Positions 37,420 through 46,486 of a stretch of 64,000 nt of DNA are shown piece after piece (the stretch's first letter is position 1; the number at the start of each line of letters is the position of its first letter). The stretch lies in the NCBI RefSeq assembly GCF_016599715.1, contig NZ_CP067019.1, positions 3,162,001 through 3,226,000 of the forward strand, read 5' to 3'. A program made the translations under genes and the position numbers. The notes below the pieces were generated by a model. It worked only from the letters and a program-made list of their open reading frames with translations. It ran no database searches and was not told where the DNA came from. The stretch comes from Acinetobacter sp. CS-2. Lineage in GTDB: Bacteria; Pseudomonadota; Gammaproteobacteria; Pseudomonadales; Moraxellaceae.

Positions 37420-38265
37420 ATGAGCATATCTCAATCCTTGCTTGAACAATCGATCCAAATCAACATTCAACAAGCATTACAAGAAGATATTGGCGAAGGT
37501 GATATCACTGCATTATTAACCCCTGAAGATGAACAGGCGACAGCAACCATTATTAGCCGTGAAGACATGGTGCTGGCCGGTCAGCCTTGGGTCAATGCAC
37601 TGATTCCGGCTTATGATCCAAAGGTACAGGTCACCTGGCTAAAAAATGATGGCGACCGCGTACAAGCCAATGAAGCCTTTTTAAAACTGGCCGGTTCTGC
37701 ACGCAGCCTGCTGACAGTGGAACGCCCTGCCCTCAACTTTGTGCAAACACTTTCTGCAGTTGCGACCAAAACCGCTTTATATGTCAAAGAACTGCAAGGC
37801 TTAAATACCAAATTGTTAGATACCCGTAAAACCTTGCCGGGCTTACGTATTGCACAAAAATATGCCGTGGCGATTGGTGGCGGTCAGAACCATCGTCTGG
37901 GTTTGTTTGATGCCTTTTTGATTAAAGAAAACCATATTATGGCAGCGGGCGGTATTGCACAGGCGATTAGCAAGGCACATAACATTGCACCGGGTAAACC
38001 TGTTGAAGTTGAAGTTGAAACCTGGGATGAACTAAACCAGGCTTTAGAAGCAAAAGCGGATATCGTGATGCTGGATAACTTCAGCCAGCAGCAAATGATT
38101 GATGCGGTGAAGCATGTTGCCGGTCGTTGCAAGCTGGAAGCATCGGGTAACATTACCATCGCAAACTTACGTGAAGTGGCAAGCTCAGGTGTGGACTATA
38201 TTTCAATGGGTGTGTTAACCAAAGATGTGAAAGCAGTGGATTTATCCATGCGTTTTAATGCTTGA
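37420..38265 (+). CDS. nadC: Nicotinate-nucleotide diphosphorylase (carboxylating)
   Basis: 281-residue quinolinate phosphoribosyltransferase of de novo NAD synthesis. Signature segments: ALQEDIGEGDITALL, VERPALNFVQTLSAVAT, LDTRKTLPGLRIAQKYAVAIGGGQNHRLGLFDAFLIKENH (substrate-binding Arg, Lys and His), EVEVETWDELNQAL and EASGNITIANLREVASSGVDYISMG. Length is typical. Divergent from ampD with 175 bp between; a terminator follows. Confidence 0.97.
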   Translation: MSISQSLLEQSIQINIQQALQEDIGEGDITALLTPEDEQATATIISREDMVLAGQPWVNALIPAYDPKVQVTWLKNDGDRVQANEAFLKLAGSARSLLTVERPALNFVQTLSAVATKTALYVKELQGLNTKLLDTRKTLPGLRIAQKYAVAIGGGQNHRLGLFDAFLIKENHIMAAGGIAQAISKAHNIAPGKPVEVEVETWDELNQALEAKADIVMLDNFSQQQMIDAVKHVAGRCKLEASGNITIANLREVASSGVDYISMGVLTKDVKAVDLSMRFNA

Positions 38266-38301
38266 TCTCCCCCTACTCAACTCAATAAAAATTGAGTCAA
38301 T

Positions 38302-38329
38302 AAAAAACGCACCGATGGGTGCGTTTTTT
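38302..38329. terminator. Bidirectional terminator between nadC and rph
   Basis: AAAAAACGCACC-GATG-GGTGCGTTTTTT; preceded by a smaller ACTCAAT/ATTGAGT hairpin at 38278-38296. Confidence 0.9.
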
Positions 38330-38355
38330 ATTGCTGAGATTGTTAAATTAACAAC

Positions 38356-39072
38356 TTACCAGCCTAAAGCTTCTTGCTGTTTTTTAATGAGTTCTTGGAT
38401 GCCTTTTTCTGCCAATTCAAGCATTTCGTTACATTGTGCACGGGTAAATGGCTTGTCTTCAGCAGTCCCCTGCAGCTCGATAAACTCGCCTGCTTGAGTC
38501 ATCACTACGTTTAAATCAGTTTGGCAGTTTGAATCTTCTTCATAACACAAATCGAGCAAGGCTTTGTCTTGATACATACCGACAGAAATCGCAGCCACCA
38601 GACCTTTCAACGGATCGTGTTTAATTTTCTTGGTTTCAAGCAATACATTCATGGCATCGACTAAAGCCACTGCTGCACCAGTAATGGATGCTGTACGTGT
38701 ACCACCATCAGCCTGAATCACATCACAGTCGATGGTAATGGTATTTTCACCCAGTTTTTTCAAGTCCACCATGGCACGCAGGCTACGACCAATCAGACGC
38801 TGGATTTCCTGAGTACGGCCACTTTGTTTACCACGCGCCGCTTCACGGTCACTACGGGTATGGGTAGAACGTGGCAACATGCCGTATTCTGCAGTCACCC
38901 AACCCTGTCCCTTACCTTTCAAGAAACGCGGGACTGAATTATCAATACTTGCAGTACAAAGAACTTTTGTATGACCAAATTCAATCAACACTGAGCCTTC
39001 CGCATAACGTGTATAGTTACGGGTAATTTTTACGTCACGTAATTGATCTAATGTACGTTGGTCGATACGCAT
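38356..39072 (-). CDS. rph: Ribonuclease PH
   Basis: 238-residue phosphorolytic 3'-5' exoribonuclease that trims tRNA 3' ends. Conserved: [106 protein letters not shown] and the C-terminal [17 protein letters not shown]. It is full length, without the frameshift known from some laboratory E. coli strains. Monocistronic. Confidence 0.97.
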   Translation of the reverse strand: MRIDQRTLDQLRDVKITRNYTRYAEGSVLIEFGHTKVLCTASIDNSVPRFLKGKGQGWVTAEYGMLPRSTHTRSDREAARGKQSGRTQEIQRLIGRSLRAMVDLKKLGENTITIDCDVIQADGGTRTASITGAAVALVDAMNVLLETKKIKHDPLKGLVAAISVGMYQDKALLDLCYEEDSNCQTDLNVVMTQAGEFIELQGTAEDKPFTRAQCNEMLELAEKGIQELIKKQQEALGW

Positions 39073-39133
39073 AATGAGTCCTTAATTTCGGCTAAAATTC
39101 ATTGCGGCCTAGTATAACAGAAGCATGCTCTCA

Positions 39134-39167
39134 GGTTTTGCCAAGAGATTCTCTATTGGCAAAAACC
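39134..39167. repeat. Perfect-core inverted repeat upstream of rph
   Basis: GGTTTTGCCAA (39134-39144) pairs with TTGGCAAAAACC (39156-39167), with AGAGATTCTCT, itself a palindrome, between. No T run on either side, so not an obvious terminator; lies between rph and the desaturase gene. Confidence 0.45.
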
Positions 39168-39246
39168 ATCAAGCCCGGACGCATCCATTTTAGCTTGCAT
39201 GAAATTTCCTACCCACCATGCATATCCTTAAGCTTGTTAGTGAAGT

Positions 39247-40392
39247 TTAAAAGCTCAATAAGTCTTTTAATTTCTGTTTGGATTGTTCAAGAGTTGAAGT
39301 CCATGAATTTGGCAATGAACATTTAGCCACACGTACCCAGACGCTAGCAAACTGTTTCATGAAACTGGCTTCATTATAGTGAATGCCATACTCTGCACAT
39401 AAGGCACGGATTTTTGGTGCAGCTTCAGCATAACGGTTCGCTGGCATATCAGGGAATAAATGGTGTTCAATTTGATGACTCAAATTACCACTCAAAATAT
39501 GCAGCCATTCTGTGCCGCTAAAATTACTCGATCCGCGAATTTGACGTAAATACCATTCGGCACGCGTTTCAGTGGCCGTATTGTCCGGTTCAAAGGTTTC
39601 AGCATCCTCAGTGAAATGTCCATTAAAAATCACTGCGGATGCCCAGAGGCTACGAATGACATTCGCCACTGCATTTCCGGCAAAAACAGGCAGTGCATTC
39701 GGACCTGCGATCAGAGGAAAAAAGACATAATCTTTGGCAATCTGACGGGTGGCTTTCTTGCGGAATTTTTCAGAATCTTTCCACACCTGTTTCCAGGTTT
39801 TGGTTTTATAGGCAATCGCATCTTCCAGATGTAAATTCTGTACGCCCACATACCATTCAAAAAACACCATCAGCTGAATAGTTAAAGGAATATTGAATAA
39901 AAAGCGCGGTTCCCATTTTTGCGCTTCACTGACCCGAATCAGGCCATAACCGACATCATGATCTTTACCGATAATATTGGTATAGGTGTGATGGATATAG
40001 TTATGCGTATGTTTCCAGTCATCGCCTGTCGCCATGGTGTCCCAGTCATAATTGGCGCCGTTTAACGTCGGATCATTCAGCCAGTCAAACTGACCATGCA
40101 TCACGTTATGGCCCAGCTCCATATTTTCCACGATTTTGGAGATACCCAATAAACCGGTTCCCAATAACCAGACTGGTGGAATCCAGCCGCCAAACATCAA
40201 CACGCTGCGTGAGGCAATTTCGCTATAACGGACAAAATCGCGGATTTTATAAATGTATTCGGCATCTTTTTCACCAATGCTGTCCATAATTTCACGGCGA
40301 ATGGCATCGACCTTTTCACCAAATTCAGCAATTTGTTCAGCAGTTAAATATTTTGATTTACTGTTTTCTTGAAACTTTACTGACATATTCAT
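39247..40392 (-). CDS. Membrane fatty-acid desaturase (acyl-CoA/linoleoyl-CoA desaturase-like)
   Basis: 381-residue di-iron desaturase. The three histidine boxes are visible: GHNVMHGQ (about 94-101), HTHNYIHHTYTN (about 128-139) and HQIEHHLFPD (about 310-319). The Q-x-x-HH form of the third box is that of front-end or linoleoyl-CoA-type enzymes. Hydrophobic segments lie near 65-85 and 200-230. Electrons should come from the 2Fe-2S reductase encoded 83 bp upstream, and the pair lies divergent from a FabR/DesT-like repressor, so it forms an unsaturated-fatty-acid module. The start has GGAG seven bases upstream. Regioselectivity cannot be told. Confidence 0.88.
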   Translation of the reverse strand: MNMSVKFQENSKSKYLTAEQIAEFGEKVDAIRREIMDSIGEKDAEYIYKIRDFVRYSEIASRSVLMFGGWIPPVWLLGTGLLGISKIVENMELGHNVMHGQFDWLNDPTLNGANYDWDTMATGDDWKHTHNYIHHTYTNIIGKDHDVGYGLIRVSEAQKWEPRFLFNIPLTIQLMVFFEWYVGVQNLHLEDAIAYKTKTWKQVWKDSEKFRKKATRQIAKDYVFFPLIAGPNALPVFAGNAVANVIRSLWASAVIFNGHFTEDAETFEPDNTATETRAEWYLRQIRGSSNFSGTEWLHILSGNLSHQIEHHLFPDMPANRYAEAAPKIRALCAEYGIHYNEASFMKQFASVWVRVAKCSLPNSWTSTLEQSKQKLKDLLSF

Positions 40393-40475
40393 TGTTTTTC
40401 TCCTGAGTGATCATCCAGCATGGCTTGTTTTAAAACAGGATCAATCACTGAAAGTTTTTGAATTTTTTTTAATGC

Positions 40476-41498
40476 TTACAGGTTAATAGTGACCGGACTC
40501 ACGGCCTGGCTAATACACAATTTAATCTGGGTATTGCTATCGTGGTCGATTTCACCAGTGAGCAGGTTTTTGGTTGAACCACTGACTTTGGTACAGGTAC
40601 AGGTATTGCAGATGCCCATACGGCAGCCATGTGCGGGTCTTAAGCCCGCCTGTTCAGCACTTTCCAGCAAATTGGTTTTGGCTTCAAACTCTTGTTGAGC
40701 GCGTAAGAAAATTACCGGTTGTACTACTGCATTTTCATCTACAACGACCTGAAAATATTCCTGTTTCAATTGATCAACGATGCCGAATTGTTGATAAATT
40801 TGGTTCAGGCTTTGCATCATGCCCTTGGCACCACAGGCATAACTTTGACGTTGCTGGAAATCCGGCACGGTACTTTCAAGTAGTTCCGCGGTTAAATGTT
40901 GCTTCTGTGCCAGAGTATTAAAATGATGATATTGAAACTGGGGATGCTGCTCGGCCAATCGCTGCAATTCGGCATCGAAGGCCTCATCACGGCTAAAATA
41001 AATCAGGTCAATCTGACTGACTTTTTGACGGATGGCCTGTTGCAATAAAGAATAAATCGCAGTGATACCACTGCCTGAAGCTAACAACAGAATAGGTTGT
41101 TGAGATGAACTTAATGTGAAATCACCCTGCACCTGAGAGCTTTCTACTACGCCACCTACGGGCAAATGGGTTAAAGCATTAGATACTTTGCCCTGACGTT
41201 TTACGGCAATCACCACGTTGCCGTTGGCAGTGATTTTGACAATCGAATAACTGCGTTGCTCACGCACACCTGCAATCACTACAGTCACTAAAATACTTTG
41301 TCCGGCATGAAAAGCATCAGCACGAAAATTATGATTCGGCTGCAACTCAATCTGATAAAAGTCTGAACTCAGCATCTGTACATCGACAATACTGGCTTTG
41401 ACTTTTTTCCATGCCCAAACTGGATTGATTTTTTCAGCAATAAAATCGACGAAATCTTCTCGAATCCATTGCGGCTGATATTGCATGACATGACTCAT
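40476..41498 (-). CDS. 2Fe-2S ferredoxin reductase partner of the desaturase
   Basis: 340-residue flavoprotein with an N-terminal FAD/NAD(P)H reductase half and a C-terminal plant-type 2Fe-2S domain. FAD motif REQRSYSIVK (about 82-91), nucleotide-binding LLLASGSGITAIYSLL (about 138-153), and YACGAKGMMQS. The cluster cysteines are in HGCRMGICNTCTCTKV plus a late Cys in IKLCISQA. It probably passes electrons from NADPH to the desaturase downstream, as DesB/DesC-type pairs do. AGGA lies eight bases before the ATG. Confidence 0.88.
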   Translation of the reverse strand: MSHVMQYQPQWIREDFVDFIAEKINPVWAWKKVKASIVDVQMLSSDFYQIELQPNHNFRADAFHAGQSILVTVVIAGVREQRSYSIVKITANGNVVIAVKRQGKVSNALTHLPVGGVVESSQVQGDFTLSSSQQPILLLASGSGITAIYSLLQQAIRQKVSQIDLIYFSRDEAFDAELQRLAEQHPQFQYHHFNTLAQKQHLTAELLESTVPDFQQRQSYACGAKGMMQSLNQIYQQFGIVDQLKQEYFQVVVDENAVVQPVIFLRAQQEFEAKTNLLESAEQAGLRPAHGCRMGICNTCTCTKVSGSTKNLLTGEIDHDSNTQIKLCISQAVSPVTINL

Positions 41499-41533
41499 AT
41501 GACGTTCCTCTTTTATTGCTGGCTATTTATTTG

Positions 41534-41549
41534 AGTGAACAGGTGTTCT
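41534..41549. promoter_or_regulatory. Operator-like palindrome 1 (FabR/DesT type)
   Basis: AGTGAACAGGTGTTCT: perfect GAACA/TGTTC arms, resembling the AGTGAAC-N-TGTTNACT operators of DesT. It lies in the divergent region between the reductase and the TetR-family gene. Confidence 0.62.
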
Positions 41550-41552
41550 TAT

Positions 41553-41570
41553 AGTGAACACATGTACACT
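41553..41570. promoter_or_regulatory. Operator-like palindrome 2 (FabR/DesT type)
   Basis: AGTGAACACATGTACACT, 14 of 18 positions symmetric. It abuts TATAAT (41570-41575), the probable -10 of the regulator gene. On the opposite strand it lies just downstream of a TTGACT...TATAGT promoter for the reductase-desaturase pair, so one bound repressor could block both. Confidence 0.68.
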
Positions 41571-41671
41571 ATAATCATTTTTTAATTCAGTCAACATCCG
41601 TTCACTGACATTCGTCGTTTAATTTGTTTTTTTTTGATAGACTTCATTCAGCATTTTTTTAGGGTAGTTGC

Positions 41672-42331
41672 ATGTCGATACGGGATGAGCGTAAACAGCA
41701 GAGCCGCCAGGCACTTTTGGATGCTGCGCTGGCGTTAAACACGTCTGGACGCTCTTTCAGCAGCATCAGTTTGCGTGAAATTGCACGCCATGTCGGTTTG
41801 GTACCGACGGCGTTCTACCGTCATTTTCAGGACATGAATGAGCTGGGACTGGAACTAGTCGATCAGGTGGCCCTGCATTTAAAAGGTATTTTTCATCAGC
41901 TGGGACAAGCCTATATCTATCAGCCAGATACCGAAACCCAAATCAGCCTAGACCTGTTTTTTCAGGCAGTTGAACATCATCCTGAACCGTGGGTATTTAT
42001 GATTGCCGAACGCTGGGGGGGATCGGAAGTGATTCGCCAGGCCATTGCCCGGGAAATTAATTTTTTAATTGAAGACCTGGCTAATGATTTGGGGCAAATT
42101 GAGGCCATGCAGCACATTGGTAATACCCAAGACCTACAAGTATTTTCTAATATTTTAATTAACTTGTCTTTTACCTGGGCGATGACCTGGATGGATATCA
42201 ACCGTCACTATCAGGCTGAAGAGCGTCTAGAACAACAAAAACAGTTTAAGCTGCAAACCATGACTCAAGTGCATTTAATTTTCCGTGGCATCTCCAACTG
42301 GGACCCTTCCAAAGATTCGGTCTCTTCATAA
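41672..42331 (+). CDS. TetR-family regulator of unsaturated fatty acid synthesis (FabR/DesT-like)
   Basis: 219-residue repressor. The helix-turn-helix lies at about 30-52 (SLREIARHVGLVPTAFYRHFQDMNELGLELV). The GLVPTAFYRHF helix is characteristic of FabR and DesT, which sense the saturated:unsaturated acyl-CoA ratio. Two matching palindromes lie in the 173-bp divergent spacer, and the first divergent genes encode a reductase and desaturase, so local autoregulated control is a sound inference. A bidirectional terminator follows. Confidence 0.86.
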   Translation: MSIRDERKQQSRQALLDAALALNTSGRSFSSISLREIARHVGLVPTAFYRHFQDMNELGLELVDQVALHLKGIFHQLGQAYIYQPDTETQISLDLFFQAVEHHPEPWVFMIAERWGGSEVIRQAIAREINFLIEDLANDLGQIEAMQHIGNTQDLQVFSNILINLSFTWAMTWMDINRHYQAEERLEQQKQFKLQTMTQVHLIFRGISNWDPSKDSVSS

Positions 42332-42350
42332 TTGAATAACGACCAGATGT

Positions 42351-42379
42351 AAAAAAACCGCCATGATGGCGGTTTTTTT
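42351..42379. terminator. Bidirectional terminator between the regulator and dsbA
   Basis: AAAAAAACCGCCAT/ATGGCGGTTTTTTT hairpin between convergent genes. Confidence 0.92.
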
Positions 42380-42391
42380 AGAACCTATTAC

Positions 42392-43009
42392 TTATTTGGC
42401 TTTACGCTCTTTTTCTACCAGATAGCTGATCACTTGAGTGACTTTGCCATCTTCACCTTGCACCACATATTTACCATTGACCACAACCGCAGGCACACCA
42501 CTGAGTTGATATTGCTGTGCCAACTGTTTGGCTTGTGCTATTTTTGAAGTAATAACAAATGAATTAAACATGCTGTTGAATTTGGCTTCAGGCACGCCAT
42601 ATTTTACAAAGAACTTGGCTTGGGATTTTTGATCAAAAATCTGCTGGCCACCTGCATGAATGGCATGGAATAAAGGCAAGTGAGTTTTCTTACGAACGCC
42701 TAATGCTTCAGACACATAATAGCCACGCGCGCCCTGCTCCCAGACAGGATTCATTGCAGCCGGAGTACGCACGAAACGCACATCTTTAGGTAATTTTTTC
42801 AGCCAGGTCTGCATATGCGGCTCTAAGCGATAGCAATGCGGGCAGCCATACCAGAAGAATTCACGCACTTCAATTTTTCCAGGAACTTCAACCTTAACCG
42901 GATTGGCCACCACGGTGTAATCTTTACCTGCAACAAAATTGGCTGCCATTGCAGTACCGGATAAGGCAAAAATAGCCGTTGCTACACTACCTAAAAGAAA
43001 TTTTTTCAT
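42392..43009 (-). CDS. dsbA: Thiol:disulfide oxidoreductase DsbA
   Basis: 205-residue periplasmic oxidase. The signal peptide ends near ALSGTAMA-ANF. The thioredoxin fold carries the redox motif CPHC at residues 56-59 (FFWYGCPHCYRLEP), the helical insert, and the cis-proline loop SGVPAVVVNGKYVV near the end. It introduces disulfides into exported proteins and is reoxidised by DsbB (9669). Monocistronic, divergent from ubiG. Confidence 0.95.
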   Translation of the reverse strand: MKKFLLGSVATAIFALSGTAMAANFVAGKDYTVVANPVKVEVPGKIEVREFFWYGCPHCYRLEPHMQTWLKKLPKDVRFVRTPAAMNPVWEQGARGYYVSEALGVRKKTHLPLFHAIHAGGQQIFDQKSQAKFFVKYGVPEAKFNSMFNSFVITSKIAQAKQLAQQYQLSGVPAVVVNGKYVVQGEDGKVTQVISYLVEKERKAK

Positions 43010-43189
43010 TGACCTTATTGTCCTCTAAATCATTATGTCTAATTTATGCGATCACTATAAATCAATTATGCCGAATTCGTTTTCATTCTGTGAACTTTTT
43101 TACGGCATTTATCGCTTTTTTTAGAATTAACGCTACACTAAGCTTCTGTAACTTTTTTAAATTATAATGACTTGATTGAGGTGATACCG

Positions 43190-43903
43190 ATGTCGCAATT
43201 GAATGTTGATCCACAAGAAATTGCCAAATTTGAAGCATTCGCTGCCATATGGTGGGATCAGCATTCTGAGTTCCGCCCCTTGCATATGATCAATCCACTG
43301 CGTTTAAACTGGATTGATGAGCATGCTGGCGGTCTCAGCGGTAAAAAAGTGCTCGATGTCGGTTGTGGTGGCGGTATTCTGTCGGAAAGCATGGCACGTC
43401 GTGGAGCTAATGTTTTGGGTATCGACATGGGTGAAGCGCCTTTAAATGTAGCCCGCATTCATGCCGAACAGGAAGGCGTGCAGAATATTGAATATCGCCA
43501 GGTTCCAGTAGAACAGTTGGCTCAGGAACAGGCTGGACAATATGATGTGGTGACCTGTATGGAAATGCTGGAGCATGTTCCAAATCCGGCATCAATTATT
43601 CAGGCCTGCCAAACCCTGGTCAAACCGGGCGGCCATGTGTTCTTCTCGACCATTAACCGCAATCCAAAGTCTTATCTGTTTGCCATTATTGGCGCGGAAT
43701 ACGTTCTGCGTATGCTCGCTAAAGGGACCCATGATTACAGCAAATTTATCAAGCCTTCCGAGCTGGCGCATGATATCCGTGCAGCAAATCTGAAACTGAA
43801 AGACATGACCGGCCTGCATTACAACCCGCTAACAAAACGTTACTGGCTGGCACCAAATGTCGATGTGAACTACATGGTTTATACGGTAAAAGAAGGTGCC
43901 TGA
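43190..43903 (+). CDS. ubiG: Ubiquinone biosynthesis O-methyltransferase UbiG
   Basis: 237-residue SAM-dependent methyltransferase carrying out both O-methylations of ubiquinone synthesis. Motif I is [26 protein letters not shown] (about 51-76), with the typical N-terminus [49 protein letters not shown] and [27 protein letters not shown] follow. The open frame begins at a TTG (43172), but GAGG eight bases before the ATG at 43190 sets the start. The stop overlaps the gph start (TGATG). Confidence 0.96.
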   Translation: MSQLNVDPQEIAKFEAFAAIWWDQHSEFRPLHMINPLRLNWIDEHAGGLSGKKVLDVGCGGGILSESMARRGANVLGIDMGEAPLNVARIHAEQEGVQNIEYRQVPVEQLAQEQAGQYDVVTCMEMLEHVPNPASIIQACQTLVKPGGHVFFSTINRNPKSYLFAIIGAEYVLRMLAKGTHDYSKFIKPSELAHDIRAANLKLKDMTGLHYNPLTKRYWLAPNVDVNYMVYTVKEGA

Positions 43904-44601
43904 TGAAAGCTGTACTGTTTGACCTGGATGGCACTCTGATTGACACAGCGGCTGACTTCATTCGCATTATTCAGGACATGTGCCGCGACAAACCCTGTGA
44001 CATCGTAGCGGCGGATTTAATTCGTACCCAGGTCTCTGAGGGTGCCCGGGCAATGGTGAAACTGGTCTATCCGGAACTGGAAGTGGAAGATCCGGTATTC
44101 CTCGCCCATCGCCAGCGCTTTTTGGATTTGTATGGTGAAGATATTGCCGTGGATACCGACCTGTTCGACGGTATGTATCCCTTGCTGCAACAACTGGAAA
44201 GTCAGGATATTCCCTGGGGCATTGTCACCAACAAGCCACGCTGGCTCAGTGAGTCCCTGCTTCAGGCACTCAATCTGACCGAACGCTGTGCGGTTCTGGT
44301 TTGCCCGGAAGATGTCAGCAATACCAAACCCGATCCGGAACCGATGTATCTGGCGGCCAAGCAAATTCAGGTACGACCTGAAGATTGTATTTATGTGGGT
44401 GACCATCCGCGTGACATTGATGCGGGCCGCAATGCCAATATGTACACCATTCTGGCAGGCTATGGCTATTTACCATTGCAACACAAAGATAACTTAACAG
44501 CATGGCAGGCGGATTGTATAGTGAAGACAGTTGCAGAATTACATCAAGTGATTAATCAACTAGTCGGCGTAAAACAAGATCATCATTCACTCATTTCATA
44601 A
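43903..44601 (+). CDS. gph: Phosphoglycolate phosphatase-like HAD hydrolase
   Basis: 232-residue HAD-IA phosphatase. The catalytic loop is FDLDGTLIDTAAD at residues 6-18; later motifs are GIVTNKPRWLSESLLQAL and the metal site YVGDHPRDIDAGRNA. Such enzymes after ubiG are annotated Gph or MupP; in pseudomonads the ubiG-linked HAD protein is the MurNAc-6-phosphate phosphatase MupP, which is a real alternative here. It is translationally coupled to ubiG by a one-base overlap and followed by yciK 31 bp later. Confidence 0.82.
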   Translation: MKAVLFDLDGTLIDTAADFIRIIQDMCRDKPCDIVAADLIRTQVSEGARAMVKLVYPELEVEDPVFLAHRQRFLDLYGEDIAVDTDLFDGMYPLLQQLESQDIPWGIVTNKPRWLSESLLQALNLTERCAVLVCPEDVSNTKPDPEPMYLAAKQIQVRPEDCIYVGDHPRDIDAGRNANMYTILAGYGYLPLQHKDNLTAWQADCIVKTVAELHQVINQLVGVKQDHHSLIS

Positions 44602-44632
44602 CGACATAACAATATAAACGAGGAGGTATGCA

Positions 44633-45379
44633 ATGAAATATTCAGAATATCAGCCTCGCCCCGATCTGTTAAAAGATCGCATTATCCTGATTACAGGTGC
44701 GGGCGATGGTATTGGCCGTGCGGCTGCAATAAGCTATGCCCTGCATGGTGCCACTGTAGTGCTGCATGGACGTACCCTAAACAAGCTTGAAGTCATCTAT
44801 GATGAAATTGAAAGCCTGGGTGCGCCACAACCGGCTATTCTGCCTTTGCAGCTCTCCAGTGCCTCTCCTCGTGACTATGAGTTACTGGTCGATACTTTAA
44901 CGCAACAGTTCGGTCGCCTGGACGGCATTTTGCACAATGCCGGGATTCTGGGAGAGCGTACCGAACTGGCGCATTACCCGGTAGATGTCTGGGATGATGT
45001 GATGGCGGTGAATCTGCGTGCTCCCTTTATTTTGACCCAGGAACTGCTGCCCTTACTGGCAAAGTCCGAGCATGCTTCGGTGGTATTTGCCAGTTCCGGT
45101 GTCGGACGTGAAGCGCGGGAACGTTGGGGAGCCTATTCGGTATCCAAAATTGCCATTGAAGCAGTGAACCAGATTTTTGCCAAAGAAAATGTCTATCCGA
45201 ATGTGCGTTTTAACTGCATCAATCCGGGTGCCACCCGTACCGCCATGCGTGCCAAGGCTTATCCTGAGGAAGATCCAAAAACCCTGGCGACACCGGAAAG
45301 CATTATGCCGGCTTACCTGTATTTAATGGGGGACGACAGCCTGCATTTGAATGGTCAAAGCATTGATGCACAAGACTAA
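44633..45379 (+). CDS. yciK: YciK-family short-chain oxidoreductase
   Basis: 248-residue SDR enzyme. The Rossmann motif is TGAGDGIGRAAA (about 22-33), the NAG-like motif is HNAGILGE, and the catalytic Tyr-x-x-x-Lys is YSVSK (about 159-163). The start YQPRPDLLKDRIILITGAGDGIG is typical of YciK, which also stands near ubiG-gph in pseudomonads. Substrate unknown. GAGGAGG precedes the ATG. It closes the ubiG-gph-yciK operon. Confidence 0.92.
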   Translation: MKYSEYQPRPDLLKDRIILITGAGDGIGRAAAISYALHGATVVLHGRTLNKLEVIYDEIESLGAPQPAILPLQLSSASPRDYELLVDTLTQQFGRLDGILHNAGILGERTELAHYPVDVWDDVMAVNLRAPFILTQELLPLLAKSEHASVVFASSGVGREARERWGAYSVSKIAIEAVNQIFAKENVYPNVRFNCINPGATRTAMRAKAYPEEDPKTLATPESIMPAYLYLMGDDSLHLNGQSIDAQD

Positions 45380-45390
45380 TCTCTAAAAAT

Positions 45391-45421
45391 AAAAAAGGGA
45401 GTTCTATATGCTCCCTTTTTT
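45391..45421 (+). terminator. Intrinsic terminator after yciK
   Basis: AAAAAAGGGAG-TTCTATATG-CTCCCTTTTTT hairpin just behind the operon. Confidence 0.9.
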
Positions 45422-45583
45422 ATTACAGACTTAAATTTTTAAAAACTCAGAACTGTACTTTCGCTATTTAAGGCTTAAATCGTATTTTTAGATAATTTTC
45501 ACAAAAATATTCGTTTTTATAAATTAAAAGAATGCCGCTATGCTGAACACCATTCAAAAACATTCAGTATGAGAAATTTCAAC

Positions 45584-45739
45584 ATGGCAGATCAAAAACG
45601 TAAAATTGAAACGATTCGTTGTATTGAAAAACTACAGCTTTCAAATTCTTTGATCATCGGTCTGGATGATGTCAAACAGGCATAAGCGATTGCTGAGGCT
45701 GTCAGCTCACTACAAGGCCTGGTGGAACAATGGAACTAA
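45584..45739 (+). pseudogene. Small gene with premature stop
   Basis: An ATG at 45584 opens 33 codons (MADQKRKIETIRCIEKL...) ending in TAA at 45683. The same frame continues without interruption for 17 more codons (AIAEAVSSLQGLVEQWN) to TAA at 45737. Codon content looks similar on both sides, so a 51-residue protein broken by one base change (for example GAA or CAA to TAA) is likely. I do not recognise the family. An alternative is a genuine 33-residue peptide. Confidence 0.45.
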
Positions 45740-45804
45740 AAGAAAACTATATAGAACTGTCGAATCCAACCCGCTGTTCAGCCCGTTGCTTAGAACATTG
45801 TTAA
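45730..45804 (+). CDS. Tiny Cys-containing ORF (24 residues), uncertain
   Basis: Starts inside the end of the broken gene (overlap of 10 bp) and encodes MELKENYIELSNPTRC... with three Cys in the last nine residues. The overlapping arrangement suggests coupling, but no ribosome site or family is recognised; it may be chance. Confidence 0.25.
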   Translation: MELKENYIELSNPTRCSARCLEHC

Positions 45805-46039
45805 ATCAGTCAACGTGATCTCAAAACTTTGATACAAAGTTTTCCTCAAGCAAAAGTTTTTTAATATTTAATAGCGCTATAAAATTGCTGAAGATTTTTA
45901 AATGATGAGATATTTTCCCATAATATCCTTATTATCTCTGCATTTTTTAAGAAATGCATGATTGATCTTCACAGTTTCTCTGCAATTATTTTGTACATTA
46001 ACATCAGTGAAATTAATACTTTTTTTATGAGGGTTCAAC

Positions 46040-46438
46040 ATGAAAAAGATTTTGACTGTTTTGGCAATTTCTTTCAGTGCATTGATGGCAAGTAGTGTCA
46101 GCCTTGCCGGACCTCATGAAAAAAACAATAATTATCGTGGCTGGGATCAATCCGATCAGCCAAAATTTAGCCGCGGTCGCGATTTTCGTGAAGATGATGA
46201 TGACATGCAAGACAAACGCCGTATGCGTGAAGAACGCGGATTCAAGCGCCTACAACAGCATAAATGGCAACCGGGTTATGTGATGCCACAGCATTATCGT
46301 GGCGATGGCTACAAGGTCGACTATAAAAACCATGACTTGCCAAAACCGTCGCGTAACCAGCAATGGTACAAAATCAATAATGACTATATTTTAGTGGATA
46401 CAGACAGCAATAATATTGTACGCATTCAAGGATTCTAA
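46040..46438 (+). CDS. RcnB-family small secreted protein
   Basis: 132-residue periplasmic protein. The signal peptide ends near VSLA-GPHEK. The middle is charged and His/Arg/Asp-rich (GRDFREDDDDMQDKRRMREERG). The C-terminal domain YVMPQHYRGDGYKVDYKNHDLPKPSRNQQWYKINNDYILVD matches RcnB, a periplasmic protein linked to nickel/cobalt homeostasis in E. coli. No rcnA exporter is nearby, so a metal role is only family inference. A related gene follows. Confidence 0.82.
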   Translation: MKKILTVLAISFSALMASSVSLAGPHEKNNNYRGWDQSDQPKFSRGRDFREDDDDMQDKRRMREERGFKRLQQHKWQPGYVMPQHYRGDGYKVDYKNHDLPKPSRNQQWYKINNDYILVDTDSNNIVRIQGF

Positions 46439-46459
46439 ACGCCGTTTTAAATGCTCCAT

Positions 46460-46486
46460 GCCCAAACTCCTGTTTGGGCTTTTTTA
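46460..46486 (+). terminator. Intrinsic terminator between the RcnB-like genes
   Basis: GCCCAAAC-TCCT-GTTTGGGC followed by seven T's. Confidence 0.9.

Larger units (their letters stand above)
45422..46039. other. Intergenic region around the broken small gene
   Basis: About 620 bp. Besides the broken small gene and the tiny ORF, the sequence from 45805 is AT-rich and contains AAAACTTTGATACAAAGTTTT (an ACTTTG/CAAAGT hairpin near 45817-45836) and the promoter region of the RcnB-like gene. Nothing else can be supported. Confidence 0.4.
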
